64,000 nucleotides of DNA from Glandiceps talaboti. Taxonomy: Eukaryota; Hemichordata; Enteropneusta; Spengelidae. Position numbers and translations under genes: made by a program. Location: the NCBI RefSeq assembly GCF_964340395.1, contig NC_135569.1, positions 10,526,540-10,590,539 on the forward strand. The letters run 5' to 3'. Positions within the stretch are counted from its first letter, which is position 1, and each line of letters begins with the position of its first letter. Positions 1 through 11,600 of the stretch are shown here, piece by piece. The notes under the pieces were generated by a model that saw only the letters and a list, made by a program, of their open reading frames with translations, ran no database searches and was not told where the DNA came from.

Positions 1-314
1 GAAATTTCTGTAGAAACCCTTAAAAGGTAAGGAATAATTGGGAACTCGCAATCCAGACTGAGCATGCTCAAACGCAAAGGACTGTGGGATTGTCTATGGT
101 TATCGTAATGCCTAATCTGGAGCTACCGATAAAATTAACCTCCCACAATTGTCGGGGTAACTATGAATTGATTATCTGTGGTTACAAGCAATGTATCAGC
201 ATTGTTTACATTACTAATTGATTAGTATTTATTATCACATTTCCCATGATGCAACATTCAACATGGCGGTTTTGCAAGTTCCCGATTGAAATAGGGTCAC
301 ATTGGTTCTATTTA
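1..314. other. Non-coding, no recognised feature
   Basis: Presumed intron or upstream sequence of the first sulfotransferase. No PKSGTTW exon and no clear repeat seen. Confidence 0.5.
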
Positions 315-672
315 GGCAAAAAAAGAAGAATGGTTTCATGTCAGGACACATTTTGTCTAAAGTGATGCGACGACATGATTGTTTTTTTAATTCTCAACCA
401 ACCTGTCACTAATTAAATTTACTATTTATGGCAGTTACTGTTCTTTTTATTTAGTACTTTAGAGCAAGTGTGTATGTGGGGCAGATGTCATTTGCTTGTT
501 CATGATCGGCTCTGTAGTTGTCTTCACTGAAGTAGGGAGGGCTATTTTTGTGTTTTCCCCCGGATCTGCAGACTGCATGGGCTGGACAAAAACGGGAAAA
601 AAGGCCGACACGAGGGTAATTACGTGATGCACGCCCTGATCAGAAACAATTTTTTTTTTTCATTTTTTGGCT
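315..672. mobile_element. MITE family 1, copy 1
   Basis: Non-coding element of about 358 bp whose ends are inverted (GGCAAAAAAAGAAGAA at the left; the reverse complement of GCCAAAAAATG at the right, with CTGATCAGAAACAATT just inside). The internal core (GCAGTTACTGTTCTTTTT ... GGGCTGGACAAA) recurs at 22.0, 43.5, 44.2 and 54.9 kb. Confidence 0.75.
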
Positions 673-1163
673 TTTATGAATGTGAACATTGAGGTTGATT
701 TTCTCACTATTCTGCGGTAAGAAATCTTCATGTGCATATCCGAGATATGACCTGACACGGAAGGATGGATGGAAGAAACCCATTCCTTCAACTCATACGG
801 ATCTCATCTTTTTAGGATAATAGCGGTCAAGTTAAATCGTTGAAATTTTCACTGAATGTATAAACTTATTTGTTTGGAAATGACTTATTGCTAGAATGAG
901 TGTGATGTATGATGGGTCTTGAAGTAACTTGAACTTATTGAGTACCAGCTCAGATCTGGTAACAGTAGATTAACTATTTCTGTACGTTAGGCGCGGCCGG
1001 TGGCCACGGTACTATGAATAAAGCATATTACACAACTATTTCTGTGCCATATCATATTCAGGCATGAATGGTTAGTTACACAAATCCTGTGGTTAAAATC
1101 ATGGATTCCGCGTTCTGTGCAACGATATTTTAAACTGGACAAAATACAAGACCTGGCCATTAG
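673..1163. other. Non-coding, no recognised feature
   Basis: AT-rich presumed intron between the MITE and the first visible sulfotransferase exon. No coding or repeat signal noted. Confidence 0.4.
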
Positions 1164-2342
1164 GACTGCTACAGATTCTCTCCAGTATCTGACGTTGATG
1201 CCATCAAGTTCACCAAGGTTGATAAAGACACACTTACAGCGTCATCATTTCCCGGAACAAGGATTCAAGAAACAGTCTAAGGTAATTCAATGTCGTTTTA
1301 ATATGACCACAGGAAAAGGGTACAAGCACGCTACCAAAGACTTAAACTGGACCAATTCCTTGGGACTCGAGATTCTTTTTCAAGCTATTTTCTTCAGATG
1401 TTCTGAGTTTTGTTATTCATGATTTTTTAGCTTTTGTGAAGGAAAATGTCCATGTTTTATATTTACAAGTTTAAGTATAGTTTAGGCCACCCAACTGCTT
1501 GGCAATCACTCACTAAGGCAATCACTCACTAAGGCAATCACTCACTAAGGCAATCACTCAACTGAAGTAGAAAACACAGTGACTTGAGTAAGTCTAGCAA
1601 TAACTTTATTGCACAGCCAGTCTTCTATCATTCTGAAATGTCAGTATCATCTTGAAAAGAGAGGTTTGGTATTGTTGCTGAAAAGTGGTGTGTTTGTGTT
1701 CCAGTTGAGAAGACCATCATGCAACAGAAATGTCCAAGGACCGGTCATGTTCTTTGACCAAGGGGAGGAGGATTTTTTGCATCGGGCCGACAATGTCTCT
1801 GACTCCCTCTCTTGTAAACCCCAAAACAGATTGATGTTATCCCCTATACCTAATCACTTTTTGAAAGACTTGATGACCGGTCCATAATACTCGTGTTAGC
1901 TTGGTTTCCACGTGGAATATGAATTTCATATATTGAAAAGAGATGTAAGTTGAATCAGTAACACGTACTTCACACTATTTGCAGACCACAGTGTCACATG
2001 ACCAATGTAATTCGGTGACATCTACATCTACAAAACAGTCATGTATTACACACTAGATCAGTATTTCTTTCTTTTTTCACTCCTAGATTGTATACGTTGC
2101 AAGAAACCCAAAGGACGTACTGGTATCATACTACTATCACTACACAAACACCGCATTTCATGGTTTTTATCGTGGAACATGGACAGACTTTTATGGACTC
2201 ATTATGGCAAAGCAAGGTAATACCGTATTTGCATTTACACACACACACAGACGTCTGCATACATACATACATACATACATACATACATACATACATACAT
2301 ACATACATACATACATACATACACACATACATACATACATAC

Positions 2343-2375
<33 letters not shown>

Positions 2376-5300
2376 CATACATACATACATGCGCGCGCGT
2401 GCGTGCGTACATACGTACGTACTACATACATACATACATACATACATACATACACACATACATACACACACATACATACATACATACATACATACATACA
2501 TACATACATACATACATACATACATACATACATACATACATACATACATACATACATACATACATACATACACATTCTTCTACTCAATTCTTAAAATCGA
2601 ATATACAGGTTTTATAGATGGGTTATTCTACGAAAGAACGAGGAACCGTTTATATCTATACTCACACAGCCTTTCCACAGCCTTCCTCTACTGAATAATA
2701 TCACTTAATAGCTCAAATAAAAATGTTCTGATTACCTAACTAGTTTATTTTCTAACTGACCTTTAACTTTAAAGTGTAGCTTGGGCTTAAATTAATCAAG
2801 TTCAGTAAACGGGGATGTTAACCTAGACTGTAAAATCCGTCGCTGGGGGCGTCCTTACTGTCCCTCCCTTATGGAATGAGAAGAGCGCACACAGTGTCAA
2901 CCCTCCACCATAGAAAAGATATCATCAGTACTATGTATCTTATGAAAGGTATCTAATCGGAACCACTACTTTTCTGATGTAGCTTATCTCCAACTGTGTC
3001 AAATTTGTATTTGATTCGCTTGTTTTAATGAGGAATCGAGACTGTCACGTCATGTATGTATTAATATTATACTTTCATGTTTTCTCCTTCAGTTGCATTT
3101 GGAGACTGGTTTGATCACGTACTTGGTTGGTGGAAACATGCAGATGACGAAAATGTTTGCTTTTTAAAATATGAAGAGGCAAAAAAGGTAAAGTAGGAAC
3201 GTTCTTGTTATGATATGGGTATCTTAATACAACTGTGGACATCCAAGTGTGTGAACCCCCCTTGTAACTAGTCAGATTAAATTGGTTGTAAAAGCCTAAA
3301 GGTATGGATTTCAGTCAGTAAATGACAAGTGGAATTCTTATGATAAACATACTAAGGCTGTTCAGTCAGCACCCAACTTGGTTACTATGGTTACACTCTA
3401 ATCAAATCTGTATCAACTAGCTTTTTTTTCAAATTTGACAGTTGAAGACTTTCATATTAGATATCCATGATTGAATACTTTATTCTTGATCCTATAGACT
3501 TCAGACTCACTTTTAGTGCACTTGCCTTCTTGAATAACCAAGATTGTATACAAAATGTTATACCAACTTGGACCGTCCACAGCTGGACGACCATATAAAA
3601 ATCAAGTTTGTATTTGAACGGAATAGAACACATAGCCCGGTCATTCTACGTCACAATGCTGCATGTGTACGTCATTGGTTCTGGTGCATTTTTTATTTGT
3701 TTTATTCAGCACATTTAAAAGAAAAGAACGCAATATAAAACACACACAACCCTAAAATCTTGCAAGGTGTTCCTAAATATGAATCAAAATGGTCGGAATT
3801 GCCATTATTTTCTCTCATGGCCTTCTTTCACTCATCTTGCGCAGGTATACAAATATCGTTCTCCGATATTTTTCTTCATTCGATTGCAAAATACTTGTGA
3901 CCCAAGGGATTTGTCACATCTCGTCTTTGACTAGAAGTGGCACGGCTCATTAAGTAATGTGTGCGTTTTCCTTAGCCGAATGAAGCAAATACTGAGGAAT
4001 AATATCACAAATTATGCTAGGATCCTTGGCGAGGCACTATTTAGAGTGTAAACCATACCGTGTCATTTTCTCTATGAAGGATCTTCGAGGAACAATTAAG
4101 AAACTTGCCAATTTTCTGAAGAAAGATTTAACAGAAGAGGAGATTGGTAGAATTGAGAAATATTGCAGCTTTGAGAGTATGAGAAAGAATCCAGCCGTCA
4201 ACATGGATGGGGAGAGACTATTTGACCTAAAACGTGCAGCCTTCATAAGGAAAGGTTAGTACAGGCAAACATGGAAAGGGGGGGGGGGGGCATTCGACCT
4301 AAAACGTGCAGCCTTCATAAGCAAAGGTTAGTAAAGGTAAACATGGAACAGGGGAGACCATTAGACCTAAAACGTGCAGCCACCGTAAGGGAAGGTTAGT
4401 ACAGGCAAACCTGCCTCCAACTCATTCAATACTGAGACAATATAAGGTGCGACACCAAAAGTTCAATGTAGGAGTTGTTTTGTGTACAAAAGCATCAGGG
4501 AGATGATTCCAAATAATTAATTCTGCAAGTGCATAGATAGAAAGAAAACAAATGATAATCGTATTTCGATGGTGGTATGTGATAGGCTGAAGTGTTTTCA
4601 GATCGTGAGGGATGTACTCAATGATTTGGTCGAAATAGCAGTTATGTTACTTATTTAACAAACCAAATAATATTGGTTAATTGATTTGTTTGGCAACATA
4701 TAACATATTGTGAACAAGAAAAGAATATGAATATGAATTTATTAGGTAAAATTTTGTACAAGTACGTATTAAAATAGAAGGTATAAAAATCAGAGGATAA
4801 CACATAAAAGTATTTTTCGAAACACTTATTTCCAATGTGGTCTTCGTAGGGATATTCAAAACACCGTCGCAACAATGGTACAGAAAAATGTATTATATTA
4901 GACATTACAGAAAACCAATAAGTGATAAAATACACACTGACTACATCCACAATTAAAAAGAGGAAGAACTAAAATGTTACAAAAATATTATGATCTTTAA
5001 CCTCTAGTTTGTTCCACAGAAAAGATTTGACATGGCTTTTAAAACTATTTTTGTACGAGATTGTTTCATTGAGAGTGGGAGACTATTCCAAAGACCAATG
5101 CCTGTGTAAGCGAATGAACTCTTACCCATACCACTGACTCTTGGAACTACCGTGACAATTCACTCATCTTCTATATATATCAGAGTACAAACCTCTTCAC
5201 TATTTGACTTATTTCACATCTCAGCTGGGGTTTTCAAGAAATTGGAATTGAATACATGTATATCATGTATCTATTTTATTCACTGATCTATCCTCTCTTC

Positions 5301-5414
5301 TATGTAGGTTGTATTGGTGACTGGCAAAACTACTTCACTGTAGCTCAGAATAGAGAATTTGAAGAACTGTATGAGACAAAGATGAAGGGCAGTGGACTCT
5401 CCTTTGAATGGTGA
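1164..5414 (+). CDS. Cytosolic sulfotransferase (SULT family), 3' part, five exons
   Basis: Transfers sulfate from PAPS to hydroxyl or amine groups of small substrates in the cytosol. Exons: about 1164-1281 (start uncertain; 1175 is an alternative acceptor), 2087-2216, 3093-3187, 4080-4254, 5308-5414 (stop TGA 5412-5414). In order they encode PRLIKTHL with the catalytic His, the 3'-phosphate-binding motif RNPKDVLVSYY, the WFDHVLGWW / FLKYEEAKK helix region, NFL...KNPAVN, and the RKG-x-x-GDW motif split over the last junction. The last four exons are phase-consistent (0,1,0,1) and match the sizes of the - strand neighbour (130, 95, 175, 107 nt). The exons for the N-terminus and the PKSGTTW PAPS loop are not seen in the first 1.1 kb and probably lie upstream. 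The usual Pro after KTHL is Gln. The gene is convergent with the second SULT; the exact subfamily cannot be assigned. Confidence 0.88.
1499..1561. repeat. 16-bp tandem repeat, about four copies
   Basis: GGCAATCACTCACTAA repeats head-to-tail in the intron between the first two visible sulfotransferase exons. Confidence 0.9.
2256..2574. repeat. (ACAT)n microsatellite
   Basis: Long CATA/ACAT array with ACAC and GCGC interruptions, starting about 40 bp after the donor of the 2087-2216 sulfotransferase exon. It is open in several frames (HTYIHTY / MYVCMYVC), a by-product of the repeat and not a gene. Confidence 0.97.
4203..4405 (+). repeat. Triplicated exon end plus splice donor
   Basis: The last about 35 coding bases of the 4080-4254 sulfotransferase exon and its donor (AAACGTGCAGCC ... 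GTTAGT) occur three times in tandem, with donors at 4255, 4327 and 4395. Reading past the first donor meets TAG at once, so only the first donor gives a full protein. Confidence 0.85.
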
Positions 5415-5656
5415 TCCACAAGTGTTATTAGGTGCTGTATGTATCAACACACAAAACAACTCATTTTTCCATGTGTCCGTTTACGACCTACTGTTTGTAA
5501 ACCAACCATATATATATATCATATCATACTATAACATTGTCATCGTGGGGGAAAACAGTACACACAAAGCTTTCATTCTCACACCCCAGAGTATACTGTA
5601 AACCTGGAAACTTTCGCTAAAGACTTATTTTCGCTTATTTCGCTGGAAACCAAAGA

Positions 5657-5990
5657 CGCAAAAATAAGTAGTGACTAAAATGCCTTCTTGTACACAATGT
5701 ACCAGTCTGGTAATTAGTAAAAATAAGTAGTGACTAAATTGCCTTCTTGTATATGAACATAATGTACCGGTCTAGTAATTAGTAAAAATAAGTAGTGACT
5801 AAAATGCCTTCTTGTGCATGAACACAATGCACCAGTCTGGTAATTAGTAAAAATAAGTAGTGACTAAAATGTCTTTTTGTACATGAACACAAGGTACCAG
5901 TCTGGTAATTAGTGAAAATAAGTAGTGACTAAAATACCTTCTTGTACATGAATACAATGTACCAATTTGGTAATTGGTAAAAGTTAGTCC
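5657..5990. repeat. 65-bp tandem repeat, about five copies
   Basis: Units of AAAATAAGTAGTGACTAAAA ... ACCAGTCTGGTAATTAGT with a 65-bp period (one copy shorter), in the gap between the two convergent sulfotransferase genes. Confidence 0.9.
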
Positions 5991-6857
5991 TCTGAAGACT
6001 CTAAAATCACAAAATTTTCTAGTATCGAAAAGTCATTTTTTGCTGAAGCAACAAAATATAATATACAAGGGCATATATAGTCTGTAAGGTATGCTGTGAC
6101 AGGGCGCCCTCAAACATCGGCCAACACGTGAGAGGAGGCCGGTGAGGGTGAAACGTCACAACGTATCTTACAGTCTAGGGCATATATGACTCTTACAATA
6201 CATCATTTGATTAGAAGAAACCAGATCTTTATGTACGAAGGGTGATATTCAGTTAGAATCCACCAAATGATGCAGGTTTTCTCCAAGGTACTGAGCAAGT
6301 GACAATCATATTTTGAATTTCAAAATTCGATTCGGATTAATAAACAAATATTATAGTATTAATCATAGAATTTATTCACTAAAATATTAACAATATTTCA
6401 TCCTAAATTCTAAATTCTCATTTTTTCATCCTAAATAATGAAAGTTTTAAAAATAAAGATCCATCAATTTAATACTTTGTATGCCAAAGACAAAACAAGA
6501 TTAAATGTAACAATACAAGTGACATCATCTCATGCAAGACATCTTGGAACAAGAAAATTGACTATTGAAAATGTTTAAGTTTTAATAACTATCCATGTCT
6601 TGAATTTTGGGACTTCCATAACTAAAACGGTTTAAATTCATTATTGTTTTACAGATGTTTTTTTAAAATTAAGTCTAATTGCAATAATATAGAAATACCA
6701 TTATTTTCTCTCTGGCTCAGAAATATTTCATACTATAAATTTGGCTGTCTACAATTTCTACAATGCATACTAATGTCCATCATGGTGCTGCTATCTTGGT
6801 TGACTATTTTGACTGAAGTACCACTCCAACTCCAACCCACTGTTTTCAAGATGTTCA
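5991..6857. other. Intergenic region between convergent sulfotransferase genes
   Basis: AT-rich, with no gene. The 3' untranslated regions of both sulfotransferases should lie here; an AATAAA-like motif occurs near 6340 and 6452. Confidence 0.4.
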
Positions 6858-6900
6858 TTACCACTCAAATTCCAACCCACTGTTTTCAAGACGTTCATAG
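6821..6900 (-). repeat. 40-bp duplication at the end of the sulfotransferase coding region
   Basis: The last about 40 nt of the - strand gene are repeated directly after its stop codon with a few substitutions (period 40 bp). The second copy is non-coding. Confidence 0.85.
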
Positions 6901-7294
6901 TACAATCTTTCAAACTGTTCATTTTGTGCTACTGTAAAATGATTCTTCCAGTCTCCAACAATACCTGTGTAAAAAGTACAGTCAGTCAATGTTTTATTCT
7001 AATTAACTGTCATGATCTGTAATAAGTACATGAACCTAAGTCATCAATTTATTGTATTAAGAAGTCTGTCATTCATTCAGTCAGTCAGTCTGTCTGTCTG
7101 TCTCACTCTGTCCCCCTCTCACTGTCTGTCTCTGTCAGTCTCTCTCTCTCTCTCTCACTGTCTTTGTCTCAGTCTGTCATTCATTCAGTCAGTCAGTCAG
7201 TCTGTCTGTGTCTGTCTCATTCTGTCCCCCTCTCACTGTCTGTCTCTGTCTCTGTCTCTGTCTCTGTCTCTCTGTCTCTCTCTGTCTCTGTCTC

Positions 7295-7334
<40 letters not shown>

Positions 7335-8564
7335 GTACATGATTTCGGGTAAGTCACTACAAATACATCACTGTTTAAAAAATGTTCATGGTTGGCGTTA
7401 ATCAACATATTAACAACTTGACTACTTCTACATCCTCACTGTGCACGGCACCTATCTGCAATTTTTTCTTTTGCATTAGAAGTTGTCTGAGTGTGTGTAA
7501 AAAATGTCATGTTACATGAGTGAAACACCAAGCCGACATCATTTTAGCTGTAATTGGACTACAGTTACAGTTACAGACTATGACACTTCAAAATTCCTCC
7601 CCCCCCCCACCCCCCATAGTTTCATCTCACCTTTTCTCATGAATGGACTAACTGTACTATCAACATCTGCTGCATTCATTCTGTTGACAGCAGGGTTTTT
7701 CTTCATATTTTCAAAGGAACAGTAATCCATAATTCTATCGATGGTTGCACTGTTTAAATCTCGGCCAAGAAATGATGCAATCTGTTCTATAGTACCTCTG
7801 AAATTCTGAATTAATAAACAAACATGTTTACAAGTATTAGACTTTTAACCAATACACACAACATAATTTGATAAGTGGACAGATTTAGACTGCTAACTCT
7901 GTCTTGTTCATTCTATGACTTACAGAGAATTAAAAATGTAACTCATAAACACAATATAATTTGATAAACTGCGATATTTTGACTGTAAACTGTCAGTCTT
8001 GTTCATTCTGTGGCATACAGGAATAAGAAATCTAATCTATACACACAACATGGGTTGATAAACTGACAGCTTTTGACTGCAAGCTATCAGTCTTGTTCAT
8101 TCTATGATAGACATTCATATTGTTATTGTTGAAAACTTTGATACTAAAATCTGTTTTAAAATACACACCAAATCTTTTGCACATATTGTTCACTAGTTTG
8201 TCTGTTAAATTTTTAGCAATATCTTCCACTTTAGAACATATAACAACTACTGAATTTAAGTACATCATTTCAATAAATGTAACAATGGTAAAGAATCAAA
8301 TTCAATGAGTAGTGTATCTGTGTATATTATAAAAGTATGAGTTTATAACATGCATACATATATATGCAAGTACATACATACATACATACATACATACATA
8401 CATACATACATACACACATACATACATATACATACATATATACATACATATACATGTACATACATACATACACATATACATATGTGCGTACGCAAGTTCA
8501 CACACACACACATACATACATATTTACATACATACATACATATACACATACCAATGTAGATACA

Positions 8565-8625
<61 letters not shown>

Positions 8626-8645
8626 CACATACCAATGTAGATACA

Positions 8646-8676
<31 letters not shown>

Positions 8677-11600
8677 CATACATACATACATACATACATA
8701 CATACATACATACATACATACATACATACATACATACATACAAACATACATACATACATATATTATATGTACATGTCTATTATATGAATTCAAGTACATT
8801 TAATATATGTTCATTTGTGTCAGTGCCAGTGTACACATGTATTAATACATTACCTTTTTGACGTCTTCATACTTGAGGAATAAGACATTAGGTTGGTGAC
8901 TGTGTTTCCACCATCCCATCACGTGATCAAACCAGCTCCCATACACAACTGAAGGAAATCAAAGAGACAATTATTTGTGTTGAGGCCGGGACACTAGACA
9001 ATATCTTATGTAACATCCGCTTTAGTATATAATAAAATATATAAGTAAAGTCAATACATGTAGCAAGGAACACAATATTTTACAATGAGTAACACTGAAG
9101 TAAAGCACTTTGTCTGTGCTACACTCATTTGTAACATTCATATTACAATGAGTAACACTGAAGTAAAGCACTTTGTCTATGTGCTACACTTGTTTATAGC
9201 ATTTATATTACGAGTAACACTGATTCAGAAGTAAAGCACTTTGTCTGTGCTACACTCATTTGTAGCATTAATATTACAATGAGTAACACTGAAGTAAAGC
9301 ACTTTGTCTATGTGCTACACTCGTTTATAGTATTCATATTACAATGAGTAACACTGAAGTAAAGCACTTCCTCTATGTGCTACACTCATCTATAGCATTC
9401 ATATCAAGTGTAAAATTATACTTTTTCAATTGGTTTATTTACAAGCCTAGCATGTGGCCTTTTTAATGTGGCCAATTAGCAAATTAAATTGTACACTTTT
9501 ACTTTACACTTGATGTGGATACTATGAACAATTGTGGTATATACAGAAAACATTTTACTTTGGTATTATGGGTTGTACAAAGCTGACGTCTATGAAGAGC
9601 AGTTTGATAATATTGAGGCTTGGTGGAACAACTGAAAAGGATGTGGCCTATGTATATTTAAATGTTATTCCCCTATATTTTTCTTCGTCAAGCCAAGTAA
9701 AATATGAGTGACCTAAGGGGCCCTTGTCACTGCGAGTCGCTAGACTCATAATGACAACCCTTGTGTCTGGCTGAATGAAGAAAAATATTGGTTAATAATA
9801 TAATTATACCAGCGCCAGTAGTATCAGAGAAAAATTGGGGATAGTAATGACACTTTTGAACAAAGAATGTAAAACTTACTATGGCCGTTCATGTACATAT
9901 CCACAAATTGATCCCATGATTCTTTGTAATAACCATAGCATGCTGTACTCTGATAGAAATAATACATAGACACAGCATTGTCTTTTGGATTCCTAGCGAT
10001 GTAAATAATCTGAAATATAAAACAGTTGCCGTATTAATTGAGAAAGTTTCTACCTATGTAAATTACTAATAGGGTAAAGCATTCCTTAACTGTGTTTATA
10101 ACACATCACTTTCATATAGCCTTCAGTGATTGGTTTAGATCATGTCACATGGGATGGACTATCCCATAGTGACCTCAATTTGCATACTGGAGGTACTAGT
10201 CACATTCTGCTTTCCTTAGCGGTATTCATGTAGTAGAGGGGAAGTCTTATCAATGATTTGCTTTGACAGTGGAAAGAATATGTGTCTGAGAATATGATGT
10301 GTTATAAAGCACTTATTGCCTTGCCTTATTCGGGCACTAGTTGACGTCGTATTACCCCTTGTGTAGGATGTTGTGTAGAAACTACTTCCTACAGCTTTTA
10401 GCCTCTGGGAAATAGCTGCTGCATAACAGCCCTAGGGGTAATAGAGGTCTACTAGTGCCCGAATAAGGCCAGGTGATAAGTGATTTACTATCGAGCAGTA
10501 AGTGTATATAATAGTTTCCTAATAAAAACCAAATGTGGCCGACAGGAACCTGTTACAAATAGCGAAAGTGAACAACTGAATTGGATTAATAACTCTTGGC
10601 ACAGCATGTTGGAAGTACAGAGGAACAAGTGTTACACTCCATCATTTGATAAGAGCAGTTTTATGGCCACTTTACATTATAGTTCATAAACGTTCACAAA
10701 CAATGTTCCTTCTCCTGGCATTTCATGTATACATAAAACTGTTCTTACCAAACCATGGTGTGTTAAATCTCTGCTGTCCCAACATACTGATGAGCCAAGT
10801 GTTATTACATAAGCCAATTCAGTTGTTTACTTTCCCTGTTTGTAATAAATTCCATTTGTCCACAGTCTGATGTCAGCAGTTGTACAACAGTTACATTTGT
10901 ACATTTACTTATTCACTGATCTAAAAAGTTCCGTTTCATGACACATACAAGACATGTTGAGATTAGGCCTAATAAAAGAAATTGTGTAGTTCCGATTATG
11001 CTCAATTTTAGAATAGGTGAGGTAGGTAGATTTTTTATTCTATTTTATTCTATTTATTTTCCATGTGAGTGTCTAGATCAGGTTTTCCATTGTTTTCCAA
11101 ATGGTCTCTGTGTTGTTTATTTCTTCTCATCAGATGTACAGCCATTACAGTTTGGAAGAACAGTTTTATGTTGTCTTTTTAAGTTGATGTCAGTTTCTGC
11201 ATCCACTATTTCTTGTGAGACTTTTTATCTCGAATACGTAAAAAAAAGTTTTGGGTCGGCAGTGAAAACTAGGTGGGATTGGGTAACGGAACCAAACAAT
11301 TATTTTTTTAGGACTTAATGTTGTTTGACTTACTTTGCTTTTCTTGTCAAATGCCTGAGATGGAAAAAGTTGTTCTGGTAGATGGGTTTTGATTAGTCGA
11401 GGAGATGGTAGGTTTTTCATATTTTCAACATGGTCAACACTATCAACATGAGATGAAATCGTTTTGTTAGTAGAGTATGACATGGAAATGAGACAATATC
11501 AAAATATGACCTATGAATAATTATGTGAAATACTGTAAACCTAGATATTTTCGCTATGAGAAAATTTTGAAATTTTCCAGTCTTCAGCTAGTTCTCAAAG

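Noticed and set aside
1-1163. Search for exons 1-2 of the + strand sulfotransferase
   Set aside because: No PKSGTTW or IPFIE-like coding segment found. They may lie upstream of the window, so the gene is not called a pseudogene.
2088-2694. HTYIHTY / MYVCMYVC open frames here and at 8.3-8.9 and 62.9-63.6 kb
   Set aside because: Direct translations of (ACAT)n or (GTAT)n repeats in several frames at once.
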